Shown here: positions 27,055 through 35,291 of the stretch, piece after piece
Layout of the letters: each line of letters starts with the position of its first letter
Position numbering within the stretch: the stretch's first letter is position 1
The notes under the pieces: generated by a model
What the model was told of the DNA's origin: nothing
The model's input: only the letters and a program-made list of their open reading frames with translations
The model's database searches: none
DNA from: Rhodococcus sp. W8901
Lineage (GTDB): Bacteria; Actinomycetota; Actinomycetes; Mycobacteriales; Mycobacteriaceae
Assembly (NCBI RefSeq): GCF_013348805.1
Contig: NZ_CP054690.1
Location: 806,001 to 870,000, forward strand
Direction of reading: 5' to 3'
Length of the DNA: 64,000 bases
Position numbers and translations under genes: made by a program

Positions 27055-27090
27055 GGATCGGTACTGAATCTAGGACTGCAGTACCGATCC
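27055..27090. promoter_or_regulatory. Inverted repeat around the thioesterase promoter
   Basis: GGATCGGTAC (27055-27064) and GTACCGATCC (27081-27090) are perfect 10-bp arms. The 16-bp centre contains, on the minus strand, a -10-like TAGATT about 40 bp upstream of the ATT start. A repressor bound to both arms would cover the promoter. It could also fold as a terminator of the upstream SRPBCC transcript. Confidence 0.5.
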
Positions 27091-27093
27091 GGG

Positions 27094-27111
27094 CACCCCC
27101 GATCGGGGGTG
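27094..27111. repeat. 18-bp perfect palindrome
   Basis: CACCCCCGATCGGGGGTG lies three bases beyond the inverted repeat at 27055-27090, in the 188-bp gap between the SRPBCC and thioesterase genes. Either a terminator stem or a second binding site. Confidence 0.5.
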
Positions 27112-27162
27112 AGGCGGAGAACGTCGCGTCGGCCCGGCCGGATCCGACTACCCGGGTCGGGC

Positions 27163-27213
27163 TCAGGGGCGGTAGAACGCAGCCGGGTTGTCGTGCAAGA
27201 CGAGATCGAGACT
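27163..27213 (-). pseudogene. Possible remnant of an amidohydrolase C-terminus
   Basis: Directly behind the SRPBCC stop, a 16-codon frame reads SLDLVLHDNPAAFYRP and stops. The DNPAAFYR ending resembles the C-terminal end of amidohydrolase family TIM-barrel proteins. Nothing else of such a gene is left. Chance is a real alternative because the piece is short. Confidence 0.25.
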
Positions 27214-27655
27214 AGTTCCAGTTGTCGATCTTGACGTCCCGAGGATCTGGTGCGCCCGTGCCGGTTTCGACCATCGCCTTCAGGCTCATCAGGAAGAGTG
27301 CCCATTTGGTGCTGCAATGGTGCATGAACTCCACGGGTTCCTTCCACCCTTCGTGTGTGAAGAGGACGACCGTGTAGTCGCCGTCGCGTCGGAGGTCCCA
27401 CACCACTCGGGTGCCGACCCATTCCTCGGGCCCTTCGATCACCTCCCAGAGCACTCGCTTCGCGGGCTGGAGCTCGATCACCTTCATATCGAAACCGTCT
27501 GCTCCGAAGCGGAACTGGAGTGTCCCTCCGACGTTCGCGTCTCCGTCTGTGTCGCTGGCCCACCAGCCGGCAAGCCCGTCGACCGTCGTCAACGCCGCGT
27601 AGACATCGTCGACGGAAGGCGACTTGATCCCGACCCTGTGCAGAATGTCAACCAT
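27212..27655 (-). CDS. SRPBCC/AHSA1 domain protein
   Basis: A 147-residue helix-grip protein of the Bet v1/AHSA1 type: VDILHRVGIKSPSVDDVYAALTTVDGLAGWWASDT at the N-terminus, then FRFGADGFDMKVIELQPAKRVLWEVIEGPEEW and a final helix with WALFLMSLKAMVETG. Proteins of this family bind small hydrophobic ligands; a reaction is not known. GGGA precedes the ATG. It is the third gene of an operon with an ArsR-type regulator and a second SRPBCC protein, a common pairing in actinobacteria. Confidence 0.82.
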   Translation of the reverse strand: MVDILHRVGIKSPSVDDVYAALTTVDGLAGWWASDTDGDANVGGTLQFRFGADGFDMKVIELQPAKRVLWEVIEGPEEWVGTRVVWDLRRDGDYTVVLFTHEGWKEPVEFMHHCSTKWALFLMSLKAMVETGTGAPDPRDVKIDNWN

Positions 27656-27674
27656 CTCGAGTCCCTCTCTCTTC

Positions 27675-28013
27675 TCACTTTTGTCTGTTGCGTTGGATTG
27701 CTTCTGCGATCCGCTTGATGCGCTGCAGCCTGGCGTCCCATGTCGACCCGACGGCATTGAGCTGCTCTACGGCGCGGGCGAGTTGTGCGTCATCGACCCG
27801 GTAGAGCCGCTCCCGGCCCGCGGGCGTCACATGCACCAAACCGACGCGGTCGAGAACACCGAGGTGTTTCGCGACAGCTTGACGGGTCACGGGTAGCTGC
27901 TCACTGAGACTGGTCGCCGTCCCCTCGCCGTCTGCCAGCAGCAGGTCGAGCATTCGTCGCCGTGTCGGGTCCCCGATCGCGGACCAGAGCCCGTCGTCGA
28001 CAACGGAGTTCAT
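27675..28013 (-). CDS. ArsR family transcriptional regulator
   Basis: A 112-residue winged helix protein: LWSAIGDPTRRRMLDLLLADGEGTATSLSEQLPVTRQAVAKHLGVLDRVGLV is the ArsR DNA-binding region. No metal-binding cysteine pair is present, so it belongs to the SdpR-like, non-metal-sensing branch that accompanies SRPBCC genes. Its ATG overlaps the stop of the upstream SRPBCC gene (ATGA). Dyads in front of the operon (28493-28555) probably are its autoregulatory sites. Confidence 0.88.
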   Translation of the reverse strand: MNSVVDDGLWSAIGDPTRRRMLDLLLADGEGTATSLSEQLPVTRQAVAKHLGVLDRVGLVHVTPAGRERLYRVDDAQLARAVEQLNAVGSTWDARLQRIKRIAEAIQRNRQK

Positions 28014-28477
28014 CGGCTCGCACCCAGTCGGCTGATGTACTCGACGAGGCGCGGCAGATGCTGGTCCCATCCCTCGATGTGCGAGTTGTACTGCTCCTCG
28101 AGAACAGCGATCTCCCAACCCATCTCACGGAAGCCGGTTTCCGTCATGCGGACCGTCGTGCCCTCTCCCGAGGGGATGAGCTCGAATGTCACCAACAGGG
28201 AGTTGCCGGGGGCCGCTGCCTCGTCGGCCGGGTGAACCCAGCGGAAGGAGAACAATCGGGGTGGCTGAGCGTCGATCACCGTGATCGGGGCGACATGTCC
28301 GTCGGGGGAGGTCCTGTCGCCCCACACGAGTTCGCCGACGGAGCCCGGGACCGGTTCCAGGTCGACGACCTCGTCGGGCCACCACTCCTTCAGGTGCTCG
28401 GGACTGCTGATGACCTCGTAGACCACGTCGGGCTCGGCTTCGACGTATATCGAGCGCTCGATTCGTCCGTACTCCAT
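28010..28477 (-). CDS. SRPBCC domain protein
   Basis: A 155-residue AHSA1-like protein (RIERSIYVEAEPDVVYEVISSPEHLKEWWPD, then PRLFSFRWVHPADEAA and TTVRMTETGFREMGWE). It opens the operon with the ArsR regulator and the second SRPBCC protein. Although both are ligand-binding helix-grip folds, the two SRPBCC proteins differ strongly. No function is known beyond likely small-molecule binding. Confidence 0.82.
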   Translation of the reverse strand: MEYGRIERSIYVEAEPDVVYEVISSPEHLKEWWPDEVVDLEPVPGSVGELVWGDRTSPDGHVAPITVIDAQPPRLFSFRWVHPADEAAAPGNSLLVTFELIPSGEGTTVRMTETGFREMGWEIAVLEEQYNSHIEGWDQHLPRLVEYISRLGASR

Positions 28478-28492
28478 GCCGGCTCCTCTATC

Positions 28493-28555
28493 GCAACGTT
28501 TGGTTGCACATGAGGGTATCCGGCCGCGGGCCGTATGCGCAACCAATCATTGCGC
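28493..28555. promoter_or_regulatory. Operator dyads for the ArsR operon
   Basis: GCAAC-GTTTG-GTTGC (28493-28507) and GCGCAA-N7-TTGCGC (28537-28555) are two dyads. In addition, TTGGTTGC (28500-28507) and GCAACCAA (28539-28546) are perfect inverted repeats of each other across 31 bp. They lie just upstream of the first operon gene, where an ArsR repressor would bind. Confidence 0.55.
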
Positions 28556-28614
28556 TTTGTTCTGGTGGTCGGATGGTTTACCGCAGGGCCGGATCGCCGA
28601 GGTGGAGTACACGT

Positions 28615-28641
28615 GCCCCGGATGACTCGGTCATCCGGGGC
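28615..28641. terminator. Terminator of the metal ABC operon
   Basis: A perfect 11-bp stem (28615-28625 with 28631-28641) with a 5-nt loop, 41 bp downstream of the permease stop on the minus strand. Confidence 0.75.
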
Positions 28642-28681
28642 AACTGCAACACCCGGCACTACGGGAACGTCGCACCCGCGA

Positions 28682-29563
28682 TCACGCAGTGACGAGTACC
28701 CGCCCGGCGGATCGGCGCCGTGACGCACCGATCGCCCGGCACGCCAGGTAGATCACGAACGAGATCGCGGTGACGAACGTCGAGACGGGCACGCCGGGTG
28801 CGAGCGAGAGCAGGATGCCGCCGACTGCGGCCAGTTCGGCGAACAGGACCGCCAGCACCGTGGCCCGCAGTGGGCTCGCCGTGACGTGTCCGGCTGCGGC
28901 GGCCGGGGTGATCAGCAGCGCCATGACGAGCAGTGCGCCGACGATCTGGACACCGAGGGCGGCGGTGATGCCGACCAGGACGGCGAACACGATCGACAGG
29001 CCGCGCACCGGGACACCGCGCGCGGCGGCCACATCGGAGTCGGTGCTCGCGAACAGCAGGGGACGGTAGATCACGGCGAGCGTGCCGATCACCACGACCG
29101 CGCAGCCCAGGAGCAGCGCCAGGCCGGAGTTGCCGGGGGCCACGATCTGTCCGACCAGCAGCGAGAAGCTGGTGCCGGTGCGGCCGTCGTATGCCCACAG
29201 GAACAGCACCGACAGGCCCAGTCCGAAGGCCATGATGACGCCGATCACCGAATCGCGTTCACGCGCTTTCGTTCCCAACAGCCCGAACAGCACTGCGGCG
29301 ACGACGGATCCGACGACGGCGCCGATACCGACACCGACTCCGATCAGGAGGGCGGCCGACGCGCCGGTCAGCGACAGTTCCGACGTCCCGTGCACCGCGA
29401 ACGACATCTGCCGGCTCACGATCAGCGGACCGATCACGCCGGCGAGCAGGCCGAGGATCGCGCCCGCGATGAGCGCCTGCTGGACGAAGTCGTACCGCAG
29501 CAGATCCGCGGTGGCGGAGAAGTCGAACATGTGCGACATCGCCTCAGTGAACTTGTTGCTCAT
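28682..29563 (-). CDS. Metal ABC transporter permease (ZnuB-like)
   Basis: A 293-residue membrane protein with about eight to nine helices and the ABC-3 family pattern (IGPLIVSRQMSFAVHGTSELSLTGAS, where the coupling helix is expected). It forms the channel for zinc or manganese uptake with the ATPase at 29560 and the binding protein at 30429; all three overlap by four bases in the order A-C-B. The His/Ser/Glu of SFAVHGTSELS is the usual position for metal-pathway residues. Confidence 0.85.
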   Translation of the reverse strand: MSNKFTEAMSHMFDFSATADLLRYDFVQQALIAGAILGLLAGVIGPLIVSRQMSFAVHGTSELSLTGASAALLIGVGVGIGAVVGSVVAAVLFGLLGTKARERDSVIGVIMAFGLGLSVLFLWAYDGRTGTSFSLLVGQIVAPGNSGLALLLGCAVVVIGTLAVIYRPLLFASTDSDVAAARGVPVRGLSIVFAVLVGITAALGVQIVGALLVMALLITPAAAAGHVTASPLRATVLAVLFAELAAVGGILLSLAPGVPVSTFVTAISFVIYLACRAIGASRRRSAGRVLVTA

Positions 29564-30432
29564 GCGTGGTCCTCGGTGTGGTGGACGCCCTCGCCGGGGC
29601 GGGGTCCGCCGCCGCTGCCGAGCGCGTCGATCGCGTCGCCGGTGCCGACGACCACCAGGCGGCCGCGCACGTGCAGCACCTCGACGTCGGTGCGGTACAA
29701 CTCGGACAGGACCTCGGAGGTCATGACCTCGGCGGGGGTGCCGATCCGGAACTGGCCGTCGACGAGGTACAGCACGCGGTCGACGAGGGGCAGGATCGGG
29801 TTGATCTCGTGGGTCACGAACAGCACCGCGGTGTCGTGTTCGCGGCGACGCCGATCGATCAGTTCGGAGACGCGGTGCTGGTTGGCGAGGTCCAGGCTCA
29901 GCAACGGTTCGTCGCACAGCAGCACCTTGGGGTCGCCGACGAGGGCCTGCGCGATCCGCAGCCGTTGCTGCTCGCCGCCGGACATCGACCCGATCGGGGC
30001 GTCCGCATAGGACTGGGCACCCACCTGCGCGATCGCGGAGTCCACGACCTTGCGCCGCTCGGCCCGGCCGAACAGCCCGGTACCCCAGCGGTGCCCGTCG
30101 TAGCCGAGGCCGACGAGGTCGCGACCGCGCAGGGGCAGTCCCTCGTCGAGCGACTTCTGCTGCGGGACGTAGCCGACGTGCGAGTTACCGGTCCTCGCCG
30201 TGGTCCCGGCGATCCGCACGGTGCCGGAGGTGGGGGCGAGCTGGCCGAGCAGGATCTTCATGAGCGAGGTCTTGCCGGAGCCGTTGGGGCCGAGGACAGC
30301 GACGAACTCGCCCTGCTCGATCGTCAGGTCCAGGCCCGACCACAGCGTGCGCTCACCGAACGACAACCGCGCGTCGCGCAGTTCGACGGCGGGTGCGGCG
30401 ACCGCGCCGGTCGCGGTGCTCACCGTGCTCAT
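29560..30432 (-). CDS. Metal ABC transporter ATP-binding protein (ZnuC-like)
   Basis: A 290-residue ABC ATPase: Walker A GPNGSGKTS, Q-loop YVPQQKSLDEG, signature SGGEQQR, Walker B VLLCDEPLLSLD and the switch histidine in VLFVTHEINP. The C-terminus has about 40 extra residues ending in a GSGGGPRPGEGVHHTEDHA segment rich in Gly and His, which might bind metal. It is coupled by ATGA overlaps on both sides to the permease and the binding protein. Confidence 0.87.
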   Translation of the reverse strand: MSTVSTATGAVAAPAVELRDARLSFGERTLWSGLDLTIEQGEFVAVLGPNGSGKTSLMKILLGQLAPTSGTVRIAGTTARTGNSHVGYVPQQKSLDEGLPLRGRDLVGLGYDGHRWGTGLFGRAERRKVVDSAIAQVGAQSYADAPIGSMSGGEQQRLRIAQALVGDPKVLLCDEPLLSLDLANQHRVSELIDRRRREHDTAVLFVTHEINPILPLVDRVLYLVDGQFRIGTPAEVMTSEVLSELYRTDVEVLHVRGRLVVVGTGDAIDALGSGGGPRPGEGVHHTEDHA

Positions 30433-31388
30433 GATCCGGAGTTCAGGGCGTCGGCCAGCGACTGCGCGGTCTGTGCCTGCCACTGCACGAAGTCCGTGCC
30501 CTCGGGCAGGGTCTCGGTGATCTCGACGACGGGGATGCCAGCGCTCTCGGCTGTCTCGCGCATGTTGCGGGTGACCTTGTCCTCGGTCTGCGAGTTGTAG
30601 ACCAGCACGCGGACCTTCTTGTCGGTGAACAGCTGTCGTGTCTCGGCGATCGCGGCCGGCGCCGGATCGGTGCCGTTCTCGACGGCGCTCGTGAAGGCCT
30701 CCGGCGTGAGGTCCTTCAGCTCGGCGGCCTGCAGCAGGTAGTGGGCGATCGGCTCGGTCTGCGCGACGGGAGCGTCGCGGTGTGCGGCCGCGATGCCGGC
30801 GGACGTCTCGGACACCTGGCGCAGCTGCGCACGGAACGCCTCGGCGTTGCCGGTGTAGACGTCGGCGCCCTCGGGATCGAGCTTGCCCAACTCCGCGGCG
30901 ATCGCGTTGGCGGTCGCGGAGACCGTGGGGATGTCGTACCAGACGTGCTCGTTGACCGAGCCGTTCGAATGGCCCGCGTGCTCGGAGTCGGACTCGGTCG
31001 CGTGCGGGCCGGTGCGCTCCTCGTAGAGGTCGAACGCGTCGACGGTGGGCTTGGAGCCGGTGGACTCGATGATGTCTTCGACGAACTGGTCGTAGCCGCC
31101 GCCGTTGAGGATCACCAGCGACGCATCGCTGATCTTGGCGGCGTCGGCCGGGCTGGCCTCGTACGAGTGCGGATCGGCCGAGGGTTCGGTGACGATCGAG
31201 GTGACCTCGAGACGGTCGCCGGCGACGGCCTGCGCCACGCTGCCCCACACGTTGGTGGAGGCGACGACGCGGATCTGGCCGTCGGACCCGGGGGAGCTGC
31301 CGCACGCCGTCAGTGTCACCGCGGCGAGGGTCACCCCGATGGCCGCCGCGGCGGAACGTAAGGCATTGGACATGCCGGACATGCGCAC
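30429..31388 (-). CDS. Metal ABC transporter substrate-binding lipoprotein (ZnuA-like)
   Basis: A 319-residue ZnuA/TroA type protein with a lipoprotein signal (lipobox LTAC, Cys at 29). A histidine-rich loop (HATESDSEHAGHSNG, about residues 130-145) and the conserved EPSADPHSYEASPAD and NEHVWYDIP segments are features of zinc binding proteins. GTG 31388 has AGGAG five bases upstream; ATG 31382 is an alternative. It captures the metal outside the membrane for the ZnuBC-like pair. No Zur gene is in view. Confidence 0.85.
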   Translation of the reverse strand: MRMSGMSNALRSAAAAIGVTLAAVTLTACGSSPGSDGQIRVVASTNVWGSVAQAVAGDRLEVTSIVTEPSADPHSYEASPADAAKISDASLVILNGGGYDQFVEDIIESTGSKPTVDAFDLYEERTGPHATESDSEHAGHSNGSVNEHVWYDIPTVSATANAIAAELGKLDPEGADVYTGNAEAFRAQLRQVSETSAGIAAAHRDAPVAQTEPIAHYLLQAAELKDLTPEAFTSAVENGTDPAPAAIAETRQLFTDKKVRVLVYNSQTEDKVTRNMRETAESAGIPVVEITETLPEGTDFVQWQAQTAQSLADALNSGS

Positions 31389-31443
31389 AACTACTCCTGG
31401 TCACGAATCGGATGATCGGGTGGCCCGGTGGCGGGCCGTTAAC

Positions 31444-31455
31444 GTTATTGGTAAC
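31444..31455. promoter_or_regulatory. GTTA-N4-TAAC dyad between metal importer and LacI gene
   Basis: An AT-richer patch around 31439-31475 in the divergent gap contains GTTATTGGTAAC and overlapping AACCGTTTCCGTTT repeats. It could serve Zur-like control of the importer or autoregulation by the LacI protein; it does not match a Zur consensus that I know well enough to assign. Confidence 0.35.
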
Positions 31456-31562
31456 CGTTTCCGTTTACACTTTAGCGGAAGTTTGCAGGTCGCGTCCCTC
31501 CAGGTGGTATGTGAGGTGCGTCCGAGTTCGCCGTGTGGCCTCCGAACCGCTACCGTCCCGTT

Positions 31563-32654
31563 ATGCCAAGGTCTCGACAGCCACGCCGCCAAGCCACTCT
31601 GGCGTCGCTCGCCGCCGAGCTGAAGGTCTCGCGGACGACCGTCTCCAATGCCTACAACCGTCCCGACCAGCTTTCGGCCGAACTCCGCGAACGTGTGCTG
31701 CTCGCGGCCAAGCGTCGCGGATACCCGGGCCCCGACCCGGTGGCCCGCTCGTTGCGGACCCGCCGCGCCGGCGCTGTCGGCCTCCTTCTCACCGAGGCGC
31801 TCAGCTACTCCTTCCGGGATCCTGCGGCGATGAGCTTCCTCGCGGGACTCACCGAGTCGTGCGAGGAGGCGGGCTACGGCCTGCTGCTCATCCCGGCCGG
31901 CCCCGGCCGCGACGAGGTGGAAGCCGCGGCGGTGGTCCAGCAGGCCGGCGTCGACGGATTCGTCGTGTACTCGGTCGCCGCCGACGACCCCTACCTGGCA
32001 GCGGTGCGGGAACGGCATCTGCCCACCGTCATCTGTGATCAGCCGCGCGAGATGCCGGGCGCATCGCTCATCGGCATCGACGACCGTGGTGCCATGCGTA
32101 AGGTTGCTGATTATCTGATCTCATTGGGCCACGAGGAGATCGGTGTGCTCTGCATGCGTCTGGGGCGGGACCGCTCGGACGAGGTCGTGGACAGCGGACG
32201 CCTGCAGGCGTCGAACTTCCACGTCCAGCGCGAGCGCATCCTCGGCATCCACGACGCCATGCAGGCGGCGGGACTCGATCCGGAGGCGCTCACGGTCGTC
32301 GAACGCTACGAGCACACGGCTCAGGACGGATATTCCGCTGCCGCACAGGCTTTGGCGGTCAATCCGCGCATCACCGCGCTGGTGTGCACCACCGACGTCC
32401 TCGCCCTCGGCGCACTCGACTGGGCGCGCTGCGAGGGTGTGGACGTCCCCGGACGCCTGTCGATCACCGGATTCGACGGTGTCGAGGATGCACTCCGGGA
32501 GGGTCTGACGACGGTGCGCCAGCCGGGTGAGGACAAGGGCCGGCGCGCGGGAGCGCTGCTGCTGTCCGGCTCGGACTCGGGCGTCACCACGGTCGAGATG
32601 CTCGAGACGGAGCTGTTGCGCGGCCACACCGCGGCCTCCCCGCCCGAGCCCTGA
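31563..32654 (+). CDS. LacI family transcriptional regulator
   Basis: A 363-residue LacI/GalR regulator: helix-turn-helix TLASLAAELKVSRTTVSNAYNRPDQLS with the hinge helix AARRGY-like KRRGYPGPDPVARSLR, then a periplasmic-binding-protein-like domain (ISLGHEEIGVLC, TALVCTTDVLALGALDWARCEGVDVPGRLSITGFDG). It would bind a sugar or nucleoside-like effector. It is divergent from the metal importer and runs head-on into the trehalose-phosphatase/GH15 gene; a role in carbohydrate control near the latter is possible but unproven. Confidence 0.88.
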   Translation: MPRSRQPRRQATLASLAAELKVSRTTVSNAYNRPDQLSAELRERVLLAAKRRGYPGPDPVARSLRTRRAGAVGLLLTEALSYSFRDPAAMSFLAGLTESCEEAGYGLLLIPAGPGRDEVEAAAVVQQAGVDGFVVYSVAADDPYLAAVRERHLPTVICDQPREMPGASLIGIDDRGAMRKVADYLISLGHEEIGVLCMRLGRDRSDEVVDSGRLQASNFHVQRERILGIHDAMQAAGLDPEALTVVERYEHTAQDGYSAAAQALAVNPRITALVCTTDVLALGALDWARCEGVDVPGRLSITGFDGVEDALREGLTTVRQPGEDKGRRAGALLLSGSDSGVTTVEMLETELLRGHTAASPPEP

Positions 32655-32661
32655 CCGGTGC

Positions 32662-35223
32662 TCAGCCCGTGATGTCCGCGCTGAGCAGCTGCGCGCACCG
32701 CAGCAGCCCCAGGTGGCTGTACGCCTGCGGATGGTTGCCCAGTGAGCGTTCGGCGACGGGGTCGTACTCCTCGGCCAGCAGTCCGGTCGGTCCCGCGGCG
32801 TTCACCAACTGCTTGAACAGGGCCTCGGCGTCCGACCGCTGACCGATCAGCAGGTACGCCTCCACCAGCCACGCGGCGCACAGGTGGAAGCCGCCCTCGG
32901 TGCCGGGCAGCCCGTCGTCGTGGTGGTAGCGGTACACGGTCGAGCCGCTGCGCAGTTCGGCCTCCGTCGCGACGACCGTCGCGGCGAACCGCTCGTCCTT
33001 CGGGTCGATCAGCCCGGACAGTCCGATGAACAACGTGGCCGCATCCAGGTCGGTGCCGTCGTAGGCGGCGGTGTACGACTCGACGTCCGCGTTCCACCCC
33101 TTCTCGGTCACTTCCTCGCAGATTTCGCTGCGCAGCGCCGCCCAGTTCTTGCCGGGTTCCCGGCCGAAGTTCTCGGCCAGCGTGAGCGCGCGGTCGATGG
33201 TGAGCCAGCCCATCACCTTCGAGTACACGTGGTGCCGGGGGTTGTCGCGGATCTCCCAGATGCCGTGGTCGGGTTCGCTCCAGCGCCGCTCGACCGCCTC
33301 GACCATCGCGGACACGAGTTCCCAGTCGCGGTCGGTGAGTGCGTCGGCCCCGGTGATGCCCTTTCTCTGCCGGGCCAGTGCCAGGTTGGAGACCAGGTCG
33401 ACGATCGGGCCGAACACGTCCAGTTGCACTTGCTGATTCGCGGCGTTGCCGACGCGCACCGGACGGGATCCGGCATAGCCGGGCAGTGAGTCGATGACCG
33501 CCTCCGGCGGCAGGCCGGTTCCGTACAGCGTGTAGAGCGGGTGCAGCCGCTCCGGGCCGTGCAGCGTCTCGAGCACGCCGTGCACCCACTCGAGATAGTT
33601 CTCGGCCTCCTCGAGCGACCCGAGGCTCACCAGCGCAGACGCGGTCAGCGCCGCGTCGCGCAGCCAGCAGTAGCGGTAGTCCCAGTTGCGGACGCCGCCG
33701 ATCTCCTCGGGCAACGACGTTGTCGCGGCGGCGAGGATCGACCCGCTCGGCGCGTGCACCAGCCCGCGGAGGGTGAGCGCCGATCGCTTCATCAGATCCG
33801 GCTTGAGCGGCGGCAGGTCGAGCGTTTTCACCCAGTCTCGCCAGTACGATTCGGCGATCTCCCGGCGCTCCGGCTCCGAAAGCTGTGAGGGTCCCAGATC
33901 TTCGGTGCCGCAACGTAATTCGAGAACGATGGGGCCCTGCGACGGGTCGACGACCGCGAGCGCGGTCTGCTGGGTGCCGTCGGTGGTGATGTCCCAGTGC
34001 ACGCCGGGGGAACGCAGCACCATCGGCTCGCTCGTGCCGGAGACCCGGAGCCCGTCGGCGTCCGGCTCCAGCTGCACGGGAACCTGACCGAACTCCGGCC
34101 GGGGTGCGAAGCTGACGACCGCCTTCGCGCGGCCCGTGATGACGCGGGTGAGGTCGGTGCGGCTCGGCTGGACGTCGTGCGGCAGGTAGTCGGTGACCGT
34201 GAGGCTGGCCCAGCGGGTCTGCACGGTCATGGTGCCGTCGAGGTACTGCTGGCTCAGCGGCAGCGCCTCGCGCTGGGGGCCCACGCTGAAGTGGCCGGCC
34301 TCGGTGCCGCCGAGCAGGTGTGCGAACACCGCGGCCGAATCCGGTTCGGGGTGGCACAGCCACGTCATGTTGGCGTCGGGCGTGATGAGCGCAACCGAGC
34401 GGGGGCTCGCCAGCATCGTCAGCCGCTCGATGGGCGGCGCGTCCGCGCCCGACAGCCACGTCCGGCGCTCCTCGAGCAGGAACGCCAGCGCCGCGGCCAC
34501 GTCCTCGGTGGAGTCGACGCGGTATTCGGCGAGCGTGTCGCCCTCGCCGACCTTGATGCCGATGTCGGGACCCTGCAGGCGGTCGAACGCCTTCTCGTCG
34601 GTGACGTCGTCGCCGAAGAACACGGCGGCCGTCGCCGCCTCCTGGTGACGCAGGATGTCGAGCGCGTTGCCCTTGTCGGTCGCGACGACGGCGAGTTCGA
34701 TGACGGCTTTGCCCTCGGTGACCTGTACGCCGGTCCACAGGGCGGCCTCGGCGTGCACGGCCGCGAGCGCCTTGGCACCCGCCTCGGGGCTGGCGTTGCG
34801 TACGTGCAGGGCGGCGCTGGCCGGCTTGGTCTCGATGGTGACGCCGGGGTGCAGGTCCGCGATGCGGGACAGCTCGGACGTGACCTCGCCCAGGAGCTTG
34901 CGGGCATTCGCGTCGATCGCGTGCACGAACCCGACGTCGAACTCGGAGCCGTGGCTGCCGACCAGCTGGACCTCGGCGGGCAGCCGGGACAGCGTCGCGA
35001 GGTCCTTGAGCGCGCGACCCGAGATCACGGCGGCCGTGGTGGCGGCCAGTCCGGCCAGCGCACGCAGGGCCCGGACGGACTCGGCGTGGGGGTACGCCTT
35101 CTCCGGATCCGAGACGATGGGCGCCATCGTGCCGTCGTAGTCGGACGCCACCAACAGGCGGGGTGTCCGTGCCACGGTGGCCAGGGCTCGGCGGAGTTCG
35201 ATCGGCAGATCCAGAGCGCTCAC
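32662..35223 (-). CDS. Trehalose-phosphatase / GH15 glycosidase fusion
   Basis: An 853-residue two-domain protein from GTG 35223. The first 240 residues are a HAD phosphatase of the OtsB type (DYDGTMAPIV with the nucleophile Asp, SGRALKDLA, GDDVTDEKAF). The C-terminal 560 residues are a glycoside hydrolase family 15 domain (GGVRNWDYRYCWLRDAALTASAL, DHGIWEIRDNPRHHVYSKVMGWLTIDRAL). GH15 proteins of this type in mycobacteria are trehalases. The fusion would connect trehalose-6-phosphate dephosphorylation with trehalose hydrolysis in one polypeptide. OtsA is not nearby. It converges on the LacI gene with a seven-base gap. Confidence 0.87.
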   Translation of the reverse strand: MSALDLPIELRRALATVARTPRLLVASDYDGTMAPIVSDPEKAYPHAESVRALRALAGLAATTAAVISGRALKDLATLSRLPAEVQLVGSHGSEFDVGFVHAIDANARKLLGEVTSELSRIADLHPGVTIETKPASAALHVRNASPEAGAKALAAVHAEAALWTGVQVTEGKAVIELAVVATDKGNALDILRHQEAATAAVFFGDDVTDEKAFDRLQGPDIGIKVGEGDTLAEYRVDSTEDVAAALAFLLEERRTWLSGADAPPIERLTMLASPRSVALITPDANMTWLCHPEPDSAAVFAHLLGGTEAGHFSVGPQREALPLSQQYLDGTMTVQTRWASLTVTDYLPHDVQPSRTDLTRVITGRAKAVVSFAPRPEFGQVPVQLEPDADGLRVSGTSEPMVLRSPGVHWDITTDGTQQTALAVVDPSQGPIVLELRCGTEDLGPSQLSEPERREIAESYWRDWVKTLDLPPLKPDLMKRSALTLRGLVHAPSGSILAAATTSLPEEIGGVRNWDYRYCWLRDAALTASALVSLGSLEEAENYLEWVHGVLETLHGPERLHPLYTLYGTGLPPEAVIDSLPGYAGSRPVRVGNAANQQVQLDVFGPIVDLVSNLALARQRKGITGADALTDRDWELVSAMVEAVERRWSEPDHGIWEIRDNPRHHVYSKVMGWLTIDRALTLAENFGREPGKNWAALRSEICEEVTEKGWNADVESYTAAYDGTDLDAATLFIGLSGLIDPKDERFAATVVATEAELRSGSTVYRYHHDDGLPGTEGGFHLCAAWLVEAYLLIGQRSDAEALFKQLVNAAGPTGLLAEEYDPVAERSLGNHPQAYSHLGLLRCAQLLSADITG

Positions 35224-35291
35224 AGGTTCAAACCTAAGCGATTACGGGCGCGCTGGCGCGCCGCCCTCGAAGTGCCGGCTGCCACACCGGG

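Noticed and set aside
29560-31404. 614-codon frame joining the ABC ATPase with upstream sequence
   Set aside because: The upstream part is the wrong frame of the binding-protein gene; the ATPase start at 30432 overlaps that gene's stop.
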